From: Candidatus Heimdallarchaeota archaeon
GTDB lineage: Archaea > Asgardarchaeota > Heimdallarchaeia > Hodarchaeales > Hodarchaeaceae
DNA: 64,000 nt
NCBI GenBank assembly: GCA_020353515.1
Contig: CP070695.1
Coordinates: 633,722 to 697,721, forward strand
Direction of reading: 5' to 3'
Below the pieces are notes generated by a model that saw only the letters and a program-made list of their open reading frames with translations, was not told the origin of the DNA and made no database searches. This document shows positions 53,574-63,236 of the stretch, in pieces (position 1 is the stretch's first letter; every line of letters begins with the position of its first letter). A program made the translations under genes and the position numbers.

Positions 53574-55880
53574 CTAAAGATAATCTTTTAATCCTAAAAT
53601 ATCTTTTTTTCCGATTTCTGATTTACCTAAAAGCTTACGTTCTAACTCTATAAACTCTTTAATGATTCTATCATTGATACTAGGATGAACAGCTTTTTTA
53701 GCTTCATGAAAATGACGGAGTTCAATTAAATCTGCGTTTAAGTCTTCACGGAGAGCAATCATTACTGCTTCGCGGCATATTGCCGCGATATCAGCACCTA
53801 CATAACCTTCTAAGTCACTTGCGAGTTGAGAAAGATCTACATCAGTTCCTAACTTCATTCCATTTGTATGAATCTTTAGAATCTTTTTCCGAGATTCCAT
53901 ATCTGGTGGTTTCACTAGAAGTAGCCGATCAAATCTTCCTGGTCGGAGAAGGGCTGGGTCAATCATATCGGGCCGATTACTTGCCCCTAAGACCATAACA
54001 TCACGAAGACTCTCTAAGCCGTCTAGCAATGATAATATTTGGTTCACTACGCTTTCCGTGACATGACTTCCACCTGCAAAAGCCCCTCGACGGGGAGCGA
54101 TAGCGTCAAGCTCATCCAGAAATATAATAGAAGGGGAAGCTTGTTTAGCTTTTCTAAAAACTTCCCGAACAGCTTTCTCACTCTCACCAACCCACTTTGA
54201 TAATAATTCAGGCCCTCTAATGGCTATGAAATTTGCTTGGCTTTCAGTGGCAACTGCTTTAGCTAAAAGGGTTTTTCCAGTACCAGGGGGTCCATAAAGA
54301 AGAATACCATGAGGAGGTGTGACACCATGACGTTGAAAAATCTCAGGATGAACTATAGGCCACTCTACAGCCTCAATAAGTTGTTGTTTTACTGTTTCTA
54401 GGCCACCAATGTCATCCCAATGAATATTTGGAATTTCAAGGAGTACTTCTCGCATTGCTGATGGTTCTGTTATCTTGAGTGCTTCATCAAAATTCTCTTT
54501 AGACACAACTAGTTTTGAAAGAATCTCGGGCGTAAGAGGCTTGTCAAAATCTATTCTAGGTAAGACCTTTCGGAGAGTATGCATTGCAGCCTCTTTTGTA
54601 AGAGCAGCAATATCTGCTCCAACAAATCCGTGAGTTTTTGCTGCGTATTCATTTAGATCGACATCATCTGCTAAAGGCATCCCTCTAGTGTGAACTAATA
54701 GCACCTCATAACGACCATTTTTATCAGGAACCCCAATTTCAATTTCCCTATCAAATCGGCCAGGTCTACGTAAAGCGGGATCAAGAGCATTAGGTCGATT
54801 CGTCGCTCCGATTACTATTACTTTACCACGGCTCTTTAATCCATCCATTAATGCGAGAAGTTGGGCTACAACACGTCTTTCAACCTCTCCAGTCACCTCC
54901 TCACGTTTTACAGCGATAGAATCCAACTCATCAATAAAAATAATGCTAGGTGCCTCTTTTTCCGCATTTTGGAAAATTTCACGAATACGCTGTTCGCTCT
55001 CTCCATAGAATTTTGACATAATTTCTGGTCCAGCTATTGAAACAAAATTGACACCAGATTCATTTGCAACAGCTTTTGCAAGTAAGGTTTTTCCTGTTCC
55101 AGGAGGACCATGTAATAATACACCTTTAGGGGGGTCAATCCCTAAACGCTCAAAGAGTTGGGGGTGTTTCATTGGAAGTTCTATCATCTCCCTAACTCTT
55201 TTAATTTCTTCTGACAGCCCACCAATATCCTCATAGGTCACACGTGGCATCATTCGAAGATCTTTAGGTGCTTCCTCTACAATTTTAACTTCCGTTGTAT
55301 CACCTACAGTTACAATGCCATCAGGATCCGTTGCTACAACCACAACCTTAATTTCACCTAAAGAAACAGGACTCGTTGCACCAAAAAAACGAGATATAAA
55401 ATCATCCATTCCTGTTCCTGTAGTACCTCCTCCAGAGGGAGGAATCTTACGAATTTGCCCTGTAATAACTAGTAAATCTCCACGGGAAACAGGATGGTTT
55501 TGTAAACGTTCACGTATGATCTCTGATCTTACTAAAAGGCGAATTCTTTCTTCTGCAGGAGCAATCGTGATGCGTTTTGCTTCCCGTTTTTTAATTTTCC
55601 TGATTCGAACTGTTTCACCTAAGCTTGTTCCCACATTACCGCGAATCAACCCATCCATTCGAATGATATTTTTCCCCCGATCTTCTCTTCTTCCAGGTAT
55701 GACTAAAGCACCTGTTTTTTTTCCTCCTGCCCTCTCACTGGCGATTTCCACAATATCACCAGTTTCTAATCCATTCTCCCGCATGATAGAGTAATCAACT
55801 CTAACTAATCCTCGGCCAACATCACCTTGATTGGCTTCAACTACTTTTAAAAGTAGGTCCTTCTCATTATCATCTGTCAT
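53574..55880 (-). CDS. AAA+ ATPase CDC48/VCP
   Basis: This 768-residue unfoldase has the N-terminal double-psi barrel and CDC48-2 domains (residues 1-190) and two AAA modules, D1 and D2, each with GPPGTGKT Walker A and DELD Walker B (IIFIDELD and IIFLDELD) and arginine-finger motifs (RRPGRFDRE, LRPGRFDR). It extracts proteins for degradation, often with the archaeal proteasome. A Gly/Thr-rich insert (about residues 150-165) precedes D1. It ends KDYL, which only resembles the HbYX tail of proteasome partners. Convergent with the Arf-like gene. Confidence 0.96.
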   Translation of the reverse strand: MTDDNEKDLLLKVVEANQGDVGRGLVRVDYSIMRENGLETGDIVEIASERAGGKKTGALVIPGRREDRGKNIIRMDGLIRGNVGTSLGETVRIRKIKKREAKRITIAPAEERIRLLVRSEIIRERLQNHPVSRGDLLVITGQIRKIPPSGGGTTGTGMDDFISRFFGATSPVSLGEIKVVVVATDPDGIVTVGDTTEVKIVEEAPKDLRMMPRVTYEDIGGLSEEIKRVREMIELPMKHPQLFERLGIDPPKGVLLHGPPGTGKTLLAKAVANESGVNFVSIAGPEIMSKFYGESEQRIREIFQNAEKEAPSIIFIDELDSIAVKREEVTGEVERRVVAQLLALMDGLKSRGKVIVIGATNRPNALDPALRRPGRFDREIEIGVPDKNGRYEVLLVHTRGMPLADDVDLNEYAAKTHGFVGADIAALTKEAAMHTLRKVLPRIDFDKPLTPEILSKLVVSKENFDEALKITEPSAMREVLLEIPNIHWDDIGGLETVKQQLIEAVEWPIVHPEIFQRHGVTPPHGILLYGPPGTGKTLLAKAVATESQANFIAIRGPELLSKWVGESEKAVREVFRKAKQASPSIIFLDELDAIAPRRGAFAGGSHVTESVVNQILSLLDGLESLRDVMVLGASNRPDMIDPALLRPGRFDRLLLVKPPDMESRKKILKIHTNGMKLGTDVDLSQLASDLEGYVGADIAAICREAVMIALREDLNADLIELRHFHEAKKAVHPSINDRIIKEFIELERKLLGKSEIGKKDILGLKDYL

Positions 55881-55947
55881 TTGGCAAACAATTCCCTAAT
55901 GCCATTTTTCTTCAATTTATTCCTAGTTCGAAAGAATTATAATTATT

Positions 55948-56754
55948 TCACCTGTCATTACCTGTTGAATTAATCAATTTATGAAGGTATGCTTTTGCGG
56001 CAAGGACTTCTTTCTTAGAAACCTCCTCTGAGCTAGCTGATTTAGAAATGATCAGGTGTATTTTTTTTTCTTCCTGATACGCTTCTGGAAGTGATTTTAT
56101 CCACACATCATATTTTTGACGTACTTGTGCTAAGAATGGAGCAAGTAACGATTCATCTGTGAAATGTGTGATAAATTCTGTTTCATAATAACCAATTTTT
56201 TTTTCTTTTTTTAAAACAGAGATTTTTGACTCAACCGCTTTATACATTTCCTTCATCTCACGGGGAACTCCAGGAAGACAGAAAATCCATGTGTTTGATG
56301 GACTATAGATAAAAAAGATACCAGGAGCAGTTCCCACTGGATTATTAATAGCTTGAGATCCAACAGGCAAAATTGCCATTTTTTTACGTGCTGAAGTAAT
56401 CTCAGCAGTATCTACTAAGTTTTTATTAAATAGGTCTTTATAACGCTCGGTAACTATTGATAAAGCCTCCATATTAAGTTCAGTATCCACATCTAATGCC
56501 TTAGCTAAGAAATTTGAAGTCGAATCATCCCAAGTAGGGCCTAATCCTCCTGTTATCAGAATAAGTCTATAGTCACCTGAAGAAAGAAGAAGAGAAATCT
56601 CTTGTGGGACTATTACTGGATCATCAGGAATAGTCAAGATTTTTTGAACAACAAAGCCGAAATTTGTGAGTCTTTTTGCAAGGAAGTTAGCGTTTGTGTT
56701 AATAGTTTTACCTGACAACAACTCATTACCAATAGATATCAAGCAAACTCTCAT
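55948..56754 (-). CDS. CinA/MoaB-type molybdopterin-binding domain protein
   Basis: A 268-residue protein with the CinA N-terminal fold: MRVCLISIGNELLSGKTINTNA, then LILITGGLGPTWDDST with the acidic motif and LAKALDVDT, and later FCLPGVPREMKEM. Such archaeal stand-alone domains are annotated as CinA-like, perhaps NMN deamidase- or ADP-ribose pyrophosphatase-related. The frame opens at TTG 56769, but GAGG is correctly spaced for ATG 56754. It lies upstream of CDC48 on the same strand, 70 nt away, and may share a promoter with it. Confidence 0.85.
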   Translation of the reverse strand: MRVCLISIGNELLSGKTINTNANFLAKRLTNFGFVVQKILTIPDDPVIVPQEISLLLSSGDYRLILITGGLGPTWDDSTSNFLAKALDVDTELNMEALSIVTERYKDLFNKNLVDTAEITSARKKMAILPVGSQAINNPVGTAPGIFFIYSPSNTWIFCLPGVPREMKEMYKAVESKISVLKKEKKIGYYETEFITHFTDESLLAPFLAQVRQKYDVWIKSLPEAYQEEKKIHLIISKSASSEEVSKKEVLAAKAYLHKLINSTGNDR

Positions 56755-57051
56755 TTTTAAAAGCCTCAAAAAACATAAATCTATTGATTTAACTACTGCA
56801 TGGACATTTCTTTCATCAAAACACTTGAATAAAAGAGATTGTCCTTAATTCTAATATATAAAAATCCTTGAAAATCTTTTCTGTGTTCAATATGTTTAGT
56901 AGAAATACATTGGATTTTCTATGAATTATGAAGCAAAGTACCAATATTAAAGAGTTCATTCAACATTCAAAGGTTTGATTTATTTGATCTGATTTGATTA
57001 ATTTAAAAAAGGGGAAAATTATCGTGAACTAAAGCTTATCATTGTAATACA

Positions 57052-57077
57052 CATATATAACTGAAACATATAAAGAA
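57052..57077 (+). promoter_or_regulatory. Candidate promoter of the tubulin-like operon
   Basis: Two TATA-like elements, CATATATAAC (about 57052-57061) and ACATATAAAGA (about 57067-57077), lie 60-85 nt before the preferred ATG. Transcription would start near 57085-57105. The rest of the 56770-57138 gap is AT-rich and has no gene. Confidence 0.4.
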
Positions 57078-57138
57078 CATACTCTGTAACTAATGACGAA
57101 AAAGGACTCCACCTCACTATCAAAGGATGCTTGTTAAT

Positions 57139-60100
57139 ATGGCCTCGGAAGGAAAACTTCTGGTTTCGAAGGAAGTTCTTCATAAAATTAGAGATTTAGT
57201 GACTGAACTACGCTCAATTGACCCTACAGTGCAAGTCGTCTCCGCTTTAAATGAAGCTCAAAAATTAGTGATAGAAATTGAAAAATTAGAGATAGCTTTA
57301 CCTAAAGCTGGATTTTTTAAAAAGAGGGGAATTAGAAAAACTCTTACTCAGGATAGAGAAAAGTACAATAAGCTTACCGAGGAGTTACTTAACGCTCTTT
57401 TAGTTGGATTTCGTAAGATTTACTTTGATCTAGCAAACAACATCAAAGAAATAGCTAAGTTTATCCCCCAAGAAACGGAGACTATACGGAAACTACAGAT
57501 CCCGAGTTTTGATGTGAACGAAATTCTGAGGTTTAGTTCGAATGTTCTGAGAACATATAATCAGATTTCCGAGGTTCTACGAGGAAAAAATGTTTCAATC
57601 TTATTATTTAATCGTGAAATAATCGAGCTATATGGAAAATTTGTCAATTTTGATGAAGAAAAGGTTCGGGCAACTAATCAAACAACAAAAACTAGTATCC
57701 ATGTGATGACAATTCCAGATTTACTTGAAGTTTATAGTATGCTGGAAGCTGAAAATGCGTATCTAAAACAACGAAGGAAGGGTACAGAGGGTAAAATTCA
57801 ACTGGCAATTGTTCAAATGTCCTCTGAGCTGCAACAGCATATTGATACTGTTGCATCAATTGGTTTAGATCTTTGGAGCAAAATTGATATATTGAAAGAG
57901 GAAGTCCAAGATATTCAAACCAATGCGGACAGAACTACCTCAGTAGAAACTCTCATCTCATTAGAAAAGCGGTTAAATTCTCTAAGTAATGAATTCATCA
58001 ACATGTTACGAACCTATGAGATATCCCTTAAGACAGAAACAGAGGATCAAATTGGACGCATAATACAAATTTTTGGAAAAGAAGGATTAGAATCAGCTTT
58101 TTCCCCAGTTCCAGAAACAGATATTTCATCTACTAGTATCCCAACCATAATCCAAGATATCGAAAAAATACGTTCTTGGCGCCAACAACAGATTATTGCT
58201 ACAAAGAAAATCCTAAGTACGTCAGAGTTAGTTAATTCATCTAAAGCTATACGTGCGATGAAGATACCAGTTCCTCAAGATTTTGTGAAGAATGTACGTA
58301 CGATTGAGAAAGAAGCAGCAAAAACAAGCGATCTACAAGAGTGGGTAGAATTAGCAAAGCGTTATTATGACTTGAAATCATCTCTAGCTGAAGAATGTCA
58401 AAACTATTTCTTTAGGCTACTTGAAAATCCACATATTCAAGAGGTCATTAACTTAAGTGAAGGGCCTCAAATTCCAACCATTCGCGATTTTGAAGCTCTC
58501 AGTCCCAGTGAATTGAGTACTAAAGCTCGTGAAATAAAAGATTGGGAGACCCGTTTGGTTGCATATTTCTCAAAGCCAGCTCAACAAAGTCTTAGACAAA
58601 ATTTGTTAAATCTATATGATTCCCGTGAAAGTTTACGAGACATCTTATCTGAAGACCTAAAAACTCAAATCGATTATCAAAGAAAGCAGAAAATTGCCGA
58701 AGAAATTGATATACGCGATTTAGTTCATGAGATTGAAGGTCTACATAGACTTAATTCAAATATAAAAACTGAACTTTGGAACAAAATAGACAATGAAATA
58801 CATCCTATTTACAATCAACTAACTAATCTCGAAACAATTCCCCCAAAACTAAAGGTACATGTCCCAATTCTAGCAATAGACGATTTAAAATCCTTCCGAG
58901 AAGAGGTTGGTGAGGCAGCTCAAAAAAGTACTCAGGAGCTCTTAGATGAGTACGAAAAAATTCCCCTCTGGAAATATAAGATTTCATCACGGATTCGTGA
59001 AAATTTGAAATCAATACCCTTTCCACTAATTCCTGTAGAGACACGTTTCGATTTGAGGGAAAAGCGTAACCAAATTGTGGAACTTATTGATGAATATTCA
59101 GAATTAGGAAATATAGAGGCTGTAATTAAAGAATATATCTCCTTTTTAGAAACGATTGAAGAGAATAAGAAAGAAATTCTTATCGAATTGAAAAAACAAA
59201 TCGGAAATCTAGAAGGAGTCGATAGAAGATTATTTAGATTACTAAAATCTCGAAAGACCAGTTTAATTTATTCTACTGATAAAGAAATCGATGGACTTGA
59301 TTATTCCGAAGCTCTAACAGAATTTTGGCAATTATCAGCTTTTATCGATCGGAAAGCATCTACATTAGCAGAACAAATGGAACGTGAAATTTCCTCTCAT
59401 ATTCAGGACTATTCAAAGCTTCCTATTCAGTATGCAGGTTTTTTTGATGAAACTTTGGATCTTATGAAAGAAAAGATGGATGAAATCAAAACTCATAAAG
59501 ATATTGTTCGTTTAGTCAATGTTTTTGAGAGTTACAGCTTGGAAAGCTTACAGATGTCAAAAGATTCCTTAGCTAAACTTCATCAGAATCTCTATAACTG
59601 GTTAAGAGTTAGTCTTCCGAGGATAAACGAAATAACACCTCTTGATGATACTATTTTTAGCGCAGAGAAGAAAGTTGCCGATTTTGAGGCTGAAGAAGTC
59701 TCTCATGAACGATTAGCTCATAAATTAAGACAGCTGATTTTCCTCTATGATACAGAAATATTATCTGTCTTGCTGACACATGGAGTACAAGAATCACGAA
59801 GGGTTCTGAAAAATGTTAATGATTTGAAAGAAGTCGGTATCAATATCATTGAGTTTGTTGGAGGGTATATTGAAAATTTTAGTCAAATAATTGTCAAAAA
59901 CCAAGAAGATGTTCAATTACGAGAAATCACAGATGTTTTTGTCGAGATTGATAATTTACAGACTGATCCCAAAGCTTGTCGCGAAATTCGTTCAATGGGA
60001 AAACGATATATTACTGAAATTCAAGATTCCGTTGAATATCTATTTAATCATTATCAAATTGATTTACGTCAGGATGAACGGGTTGATCTTGCATACCTAA

Positions 60101-60642
60101 GTCAGTTTCAAGAAATAGCAACAACTGATCATGTTAGTCGTTTAACTGAAGCAATTCTCAGACTAGTAGCAGTGAGAAGTTCTGTAATTGAGATCATGAA
60201 AACAATTGAAAAAAGTCGAAATGCATCCTTGCAAACTGAATTAGGGGAGTTAGAATACTATTCTAACATTCAAGAAGTGTTTAAGAGATATACTGAAGAA
60301 GCTTCAAAGAAGATATTTCCTTTATCTGAGTTAGTAAAAGCTCGTGAGGAATTTCTTGATTCTCATGATCTTAGATATATATTGGAGTTATTACCACAAA
60401 TAGATGAACAAAGAAATGAGTGGAAAAAAGTATCAATCCAGCTAAATCATTGGCACCGTGCAGTTCGAATGTTTCGGCCACGATATACACCAACAGAAAG
60501 TAGAGAAGAGAATTTACGGTTTTACAAAGAAATATCGAAGAAAATTAAAGAAACATATCCTCACAACGAAGTAATTCGTTCATATTTGAGCTTAGTTATG
60601 AAATTACTTATTGAAATTAAATCTGGAATTAAATTGGATTAA
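57139..60642 (+). CDS. Giant helical/coiled-coil protein of the tubulin-like operon
   Basis: The 1,167-residue protein (ATG 57139, with AAGGAT 10 nt upstream; ATG 57127 is also open) is almost entirely helical. It has many coiled-coil or spectrin-like segments, is rich in charged residues, and has no P-loop, TM helix or signal peptide. Recurrent phrases such as a Leu-Ile-rich helix, a Pro-containing break and a further helix hint at a repeated 100-150-residue unit, but I could not define it. It heads the operon and is followed 39 nt later by the tubulin-like gene. A filament-organising or linker role is inference from context. Confidence 0.7.
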   Translation: MASEGKLLVSKEVLHKIRDLVTELRSIDPTVQVVSALNEAQKLVIEIEKLEIALPKAGFFKKRGIRKTLTQDREKYNKLTEELLNALLVGFRKIYFDLANNIKEIAKFIPQETETIRKLQIPSFDVNEILRFSSNVLRTYNQISEVLRGKNVSILLFNREIIELYGKFVNFDEEKVRATNQTTKTSIHVMTIPDLLEVYSMLEAENAYLKQRRKGTEGKIQLAIVQMSSELQQHIDTVASIGLDLWSKIDILKEEVQDIQTNADRTTSVETLISLEKRLNSLSNEFINMLRTYEISLKTETEDQIGRIIQIFGKEGLESAFSPVPETDISSTSIPTIIQDIEKIRSWRQQQIIATKKILSTSELVNSSKAIRAMKIPVPQDFVKNVRTIEKEAAKTSDLQEWVELAKRYYDLKSSLAEECQNYFFRLLENPHIQEVINLSEGPQIPTIRDFEALSPSELSTKAREIKDWETRLVAYFSKPAQQSLRQNLLNLYDSRESLRDILSEDLKTQIDYQRKQKIAEEIDIRDLVHEIEGLHRLNSNIKTELWNKIDNEIHPIYNQLTNLETIPPKLKVHVPILAIDDLKSFREEVGEAAQKSTQELLDEYEKIPLWKYKISSRIRENLKSIPFPLIPVETRFDLREKRNQIVELIDEYSELGNIEAVIKEYISFLETIEENKKEILIELKKQIGNLEGVDRRLFRLLKSRKTSLIYSTDKEIDGLDYSEALTEFWQLSAFIDRKASTLAEQMEREISSHIQDYSKLPIQYAGFFDETLDLMKEKMDEIKTHKDIVRLVNVFESYSLESLQMSKDSLAKLHQNLYNWLRVSLPRINEITPLDDTIFSAEKKVADFEAEEVSHERLAHKLRQLIFLYDTEILSVLLTHGVQESRRVLKNVNDLKEVGINIIEFVGGYIENFSQIIVKNQEDVQLREITDVFVEIDNLQTDPKACREIRSMGKRYITEIQDSVEYLFNHYQIDLRQDERVDLAYLSQFQEIATTDHVSRLTEAILRLVAVRSSVIEIMKTIEKSRNASLQTELGELEYYSNIQEVFKRYTEEASKKIFPLSELVKAREEFLDSHDLRYILELLPQIDEQRNEWKKVSIQLNHWHRAVRMFRPRYTPTESREENLRFYKEISKKIKETYPHNEVIRSYLSLVMKLLIEIKSGIKLD

Positions 60643-60681
60643 CATTTCCTTACAAATAAACGATAAAAAGAGCGTGTCAAA

Positions 60682-62052
60682 ATGTCAATTGAAGGAGGAC
60701 CAGAATCAGAGATCTTTGCAATTGGGATTGGTGAATGTGGCAGTAATCTCCTTGGGAGCTACCTAGCCAGATCTAAAAAAGGTGAGTTGCCTCAACGTAT
60801 TAGAGAATATCTAGTACTGAACACTGATAAAGGTGATTTACTGAAAGCCCGAAAAAAATATTCTATTTCAAAGAACCGAACCCTTCTCTATTCAGATGCA
60901 GAAATTGGAGTTGGGGGTAAGTTCTCAGCTGGTTATGAATCTGTAATAAACTCTCAGGACATTATTTTAAACCAGTTACAAGGGTTAGGTTATGAAGGAA
61001 TTAGTGGATTTTGTATATTTACAAGCTTTGGGGGAGGTACTGGATGTGGGGGAACACCTGCATTAATACAATTATTAAGAAAACGATTTGCTGAAGAAGA
61101 AAAACGTAAAATCTTCATATACGTCTTTGGGGTCTTACCTTTCGTTAATCAGTCATCTGAAGCAGTTAATAGCGTCTGGGCTTTGTCGAAATTACTTAGA
61201 CTTCAGCTCGAGGAAGGAAATATGGGACCAGATCTGATACTTCTTCTTTCTAATAGAACCATGCTTGAAAGGGTTTTAAGCTGGCAACGTGGGGAATCTG
61301 TCGATCTTTTGAGTCGCCAAATAGGAAAAGATTTAGCTGACTTAAGTAGTGAACAGGTAAGTTCTAGTATTCCCACAGTTATCGGTCAAGATGGAACAAC
61401 TTATCCAACCCAACTGGAAGAGGCTTTTGTTGAACTGGTTAATCCTCTAGCTTTGGAATCAATAGCTGAAATGTTATCACCTGGAGTACCAGAAGTTGGA
61501 AAGGAGGTTCTACCCACTACGGATATTGGTGACTTTGCGCTAAAATTAGATAGTGTCGTTGTACCTGCTATGTTTGATGATTTATCCGTTTTCCCAGAAA
61601 TCGGAGGGATGGATTCTCAGCTTTCAACTGCTGTAGAATATACTCTTTCTAATTGTAGCTTAACGGATATGGGAACGAACCCAACTGCATCATCTGTTTT
61701 CTCAGTACTAAGCGGCCCCCGTAACATTGCGCGAGTAGAATATGATCCCCTTTTGAAAAAAGCATTGGCTCCTTTTCTAGCAAAAGGTGCGAGTATTTCT
61801 CCTACTTATTGTGCTTATGATGATGATAGCACACGAGCATCTCTTCTTCTTTTGTTTGGTCTGCCAAAAATTCCAGAACTTCATGATATTCTTGAAGAAG
61901 CTAAAGCACTCATTAATCTTCATAGTGGGGACTCTGAATTGAAACAACACTGGTTTAAACGTTCAAAAGGTACAACGCGAAAAGAACTTGATGAGGCCGT
62001 AAATGATCTGGAAAAATTATTCGGTTACTATATAAAACCAGAAAAAGGATAA
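60682..62052 (+). CDS. Tubulin/FtsZ-superfamily GTPase, noncanonical
   Basis: The 456-residue protein has the tubulin/FtsZ nucleotide-binding set: GIGECGSN (residues 15-22), NTDK (47-50), a T3-like GVGGKFSAG (76-84), and the signature FGGGTGCGGTP (116-126; usual GGGTG(S/T)G). The synergy loop that completes hydrolysis appears as TTDIGDFALKLD near residue 277-288 with Asp residues in place. A tubulin-like C-terminal domain follows (ARVEYDPLLKKALAPFL, SPTYCAYDDDS). It looks neither like typical archaeal FtsZ1/2 nor CetZ. It is flanked by coiled-coil genes and should form dynamic filaments; that is inferred. Confidence 0.82.
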   Translation: MSIEGGPESEIFAIGIGECGSNLLGSYLARSKKGELPQRIREYLVLNTDKGDLLKARKKYSISKNRTLLYSDAEIGVGGKFSAGYESVINSQDIILNQLQGLGYEGISGFCIFTSFGGGTGCGGTPALIQLLRKRFAEEEKRKIFIYVFGVLPFVNQSSEAVNSVWALSKLLRLQLEEGNMGPDLILLLSNRTMLERVLSWQRGESVDLLSRQIGKDLADLSSEQVSSSIPTVIGQDGTTYPTQLEEAFVELVNPLALESIAEMLSPGVPEVGKEVLPTTDIGDFALKLDSVVVPAMFDDLSVFPEIGGMDSQLSTAVEYTLSNCSLTDMGTNPTASSVFSVLSGPRNIARVEYDPLLKKALAPFLAKGASISPTYCAYDDDSTRASLLLLFGLPKIPELHDILEEAKALINLHSGDSELKQHWFKRSKGTTRKELDEAVNDLEKLFGYYIKPEKG

Positions 62053-62066
62053 GGTGCTAGATCAAA

Positions 62067-63146
62067 TTGGATAGAAGAGATCCGTCAAGGTTTGATTATA
62101 CCCAAAAGCGCTCAGCTTCTAACGAATCTATAGAAAGGCAACAAGACACAAAACAAGATCAAGTCGAGCGTAAAATCATTTCTTCAGATTTTTGGACATC
62201 CAGAGGAAACATGGGCGAGAAGATTAACATCTTAATTGGATTGAATCTTCAACTTATTAACATAATTTCCTCTTTAGTCCAAATACTAAGTAGAGAAAAT
62301 ACTCTAAGTGAAGATATGAGAATAAGTTTAGAAATGACTAAGGAATTCCTTTCCAAAATAACCATACAGCCCGATTCAGGTTTGGAAATTTTAAAAAATC
62401 TCGAAACAATTGACACTAAAGTGACTACATTAATGGAGGGACTTAATACTGGAGTGTCACCGATAGCTATTGAAAAAGAACCCCAGGATGCTCCAGAAAA
62501 GATTTTTGGTTTTTTTCAACGAAATGCGGTCTATCTTGATAAATGGGGAATAATTGATTCTATTGATAACCTACAAGCCTCTTACTCGAACTTATCTCAC
62601 TTGGGTTTTCCTAATTACTATTCTTCTGCTTGTAGAGAATTACATCGTTATGAGATCCAACAAAATGCTCCTTTTTATAGCCAGTCTGAAATTATACAAC
62701 TTCCTTCTTTTAAACTCAGAGACCTTATAAGTAAGCTTCTACGAGAAGCGCCCGCCGCTCGGTTACTGCAAAATCTTCGTAAAATATTTCCTGCAGAACA
62801 TGATTCAGCTCTTACATCAACAGAACAAGATAAAATCCAAAAAATAGTAGAAATGTACTATAAATGTATTTCAGAATATTTCAATGAAACTCGCAGCTTG
62901 CAGGATTCCCTCCGCATCTCATCAGGCATTCTAAAGAACTATAATCTAGGGACTGGAGACTTAGAATCGAGAATACCTAATGTCTCATTTAATATTGTGA
63001 AAGAAATCAGCTTAGACCTCCAAAATGCCAAAGATGATGAATTAAGAAGGTATATATTATCAGAAACTATCATCCTGATTCATCGATTGAATGATTCACT
63101 TTTACAGACAGAAAGATTTGTTCTCTTCTTGAGGCGTCTGAAATAA
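62067..63146 (+). CDS. Helical protein of the tubulin-like operon
   Basis: A 359-residue, soluble, helix-rich protein starting TTG 62067, with AAGGTG about 10 nt upstream in the end of the tubulin-like gene. Residues 1-50 are charged and disordered, 50-130 form a possible coiled coil, and 150-355 are helical with a Tyr/Phe-rich middle (YLDKWGIIDSIDNLQASYSN). No known domain is recognised. It sits 14 nt after the GTPase gene, so the products are probably partners. Confidence 0.7.
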   Translation: MDRRDPSRFDYTQKRSASNESIERQQDTKQDQVERKIISSDFWTSRGNMGEKINILIGLNLQLINIISSLVQILSRENTLSEDMRISLEMTKEFLSKITIQPDSGLEILKNLETIDTKVTTLMEGLNTGVSPIAIEKEPQDAPEKIFGFFQRNAVYLDKWGIIDSIDNLQASYSNLSHLGFPNYYSSACRELHRYEIQQNAPFYSQSEIIQLPSFKLRDLISKLLREAPAARLLQNLRKIFPAEHDSALTSTEQDKIQKIVEMYYKCISEYFNETRSLQDSLRISSGILKNYNLGTGDLESRIPNVSFNIVKEISLDLQNAKDDELRRYILSETIILIHRLNDSLLQTERFVLFLRRLK

Positions 63147-63236
63147 CTTTTTTTTTATGTTTTAAGATATAATTAAAGATTTAAATTTCAGGTGTATTTT
63201 TGTTAAGAGTGAAGGAACTTCGTGTGAGGTAAGAAT

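Noticed and set aside
53574..55880. HbYX proteasome-docking tail on CDC48
   Set aside because: The last residues are DYL; the residue before Tyr is acidic rather than hydrophobic, so the motif is not fulfilled.
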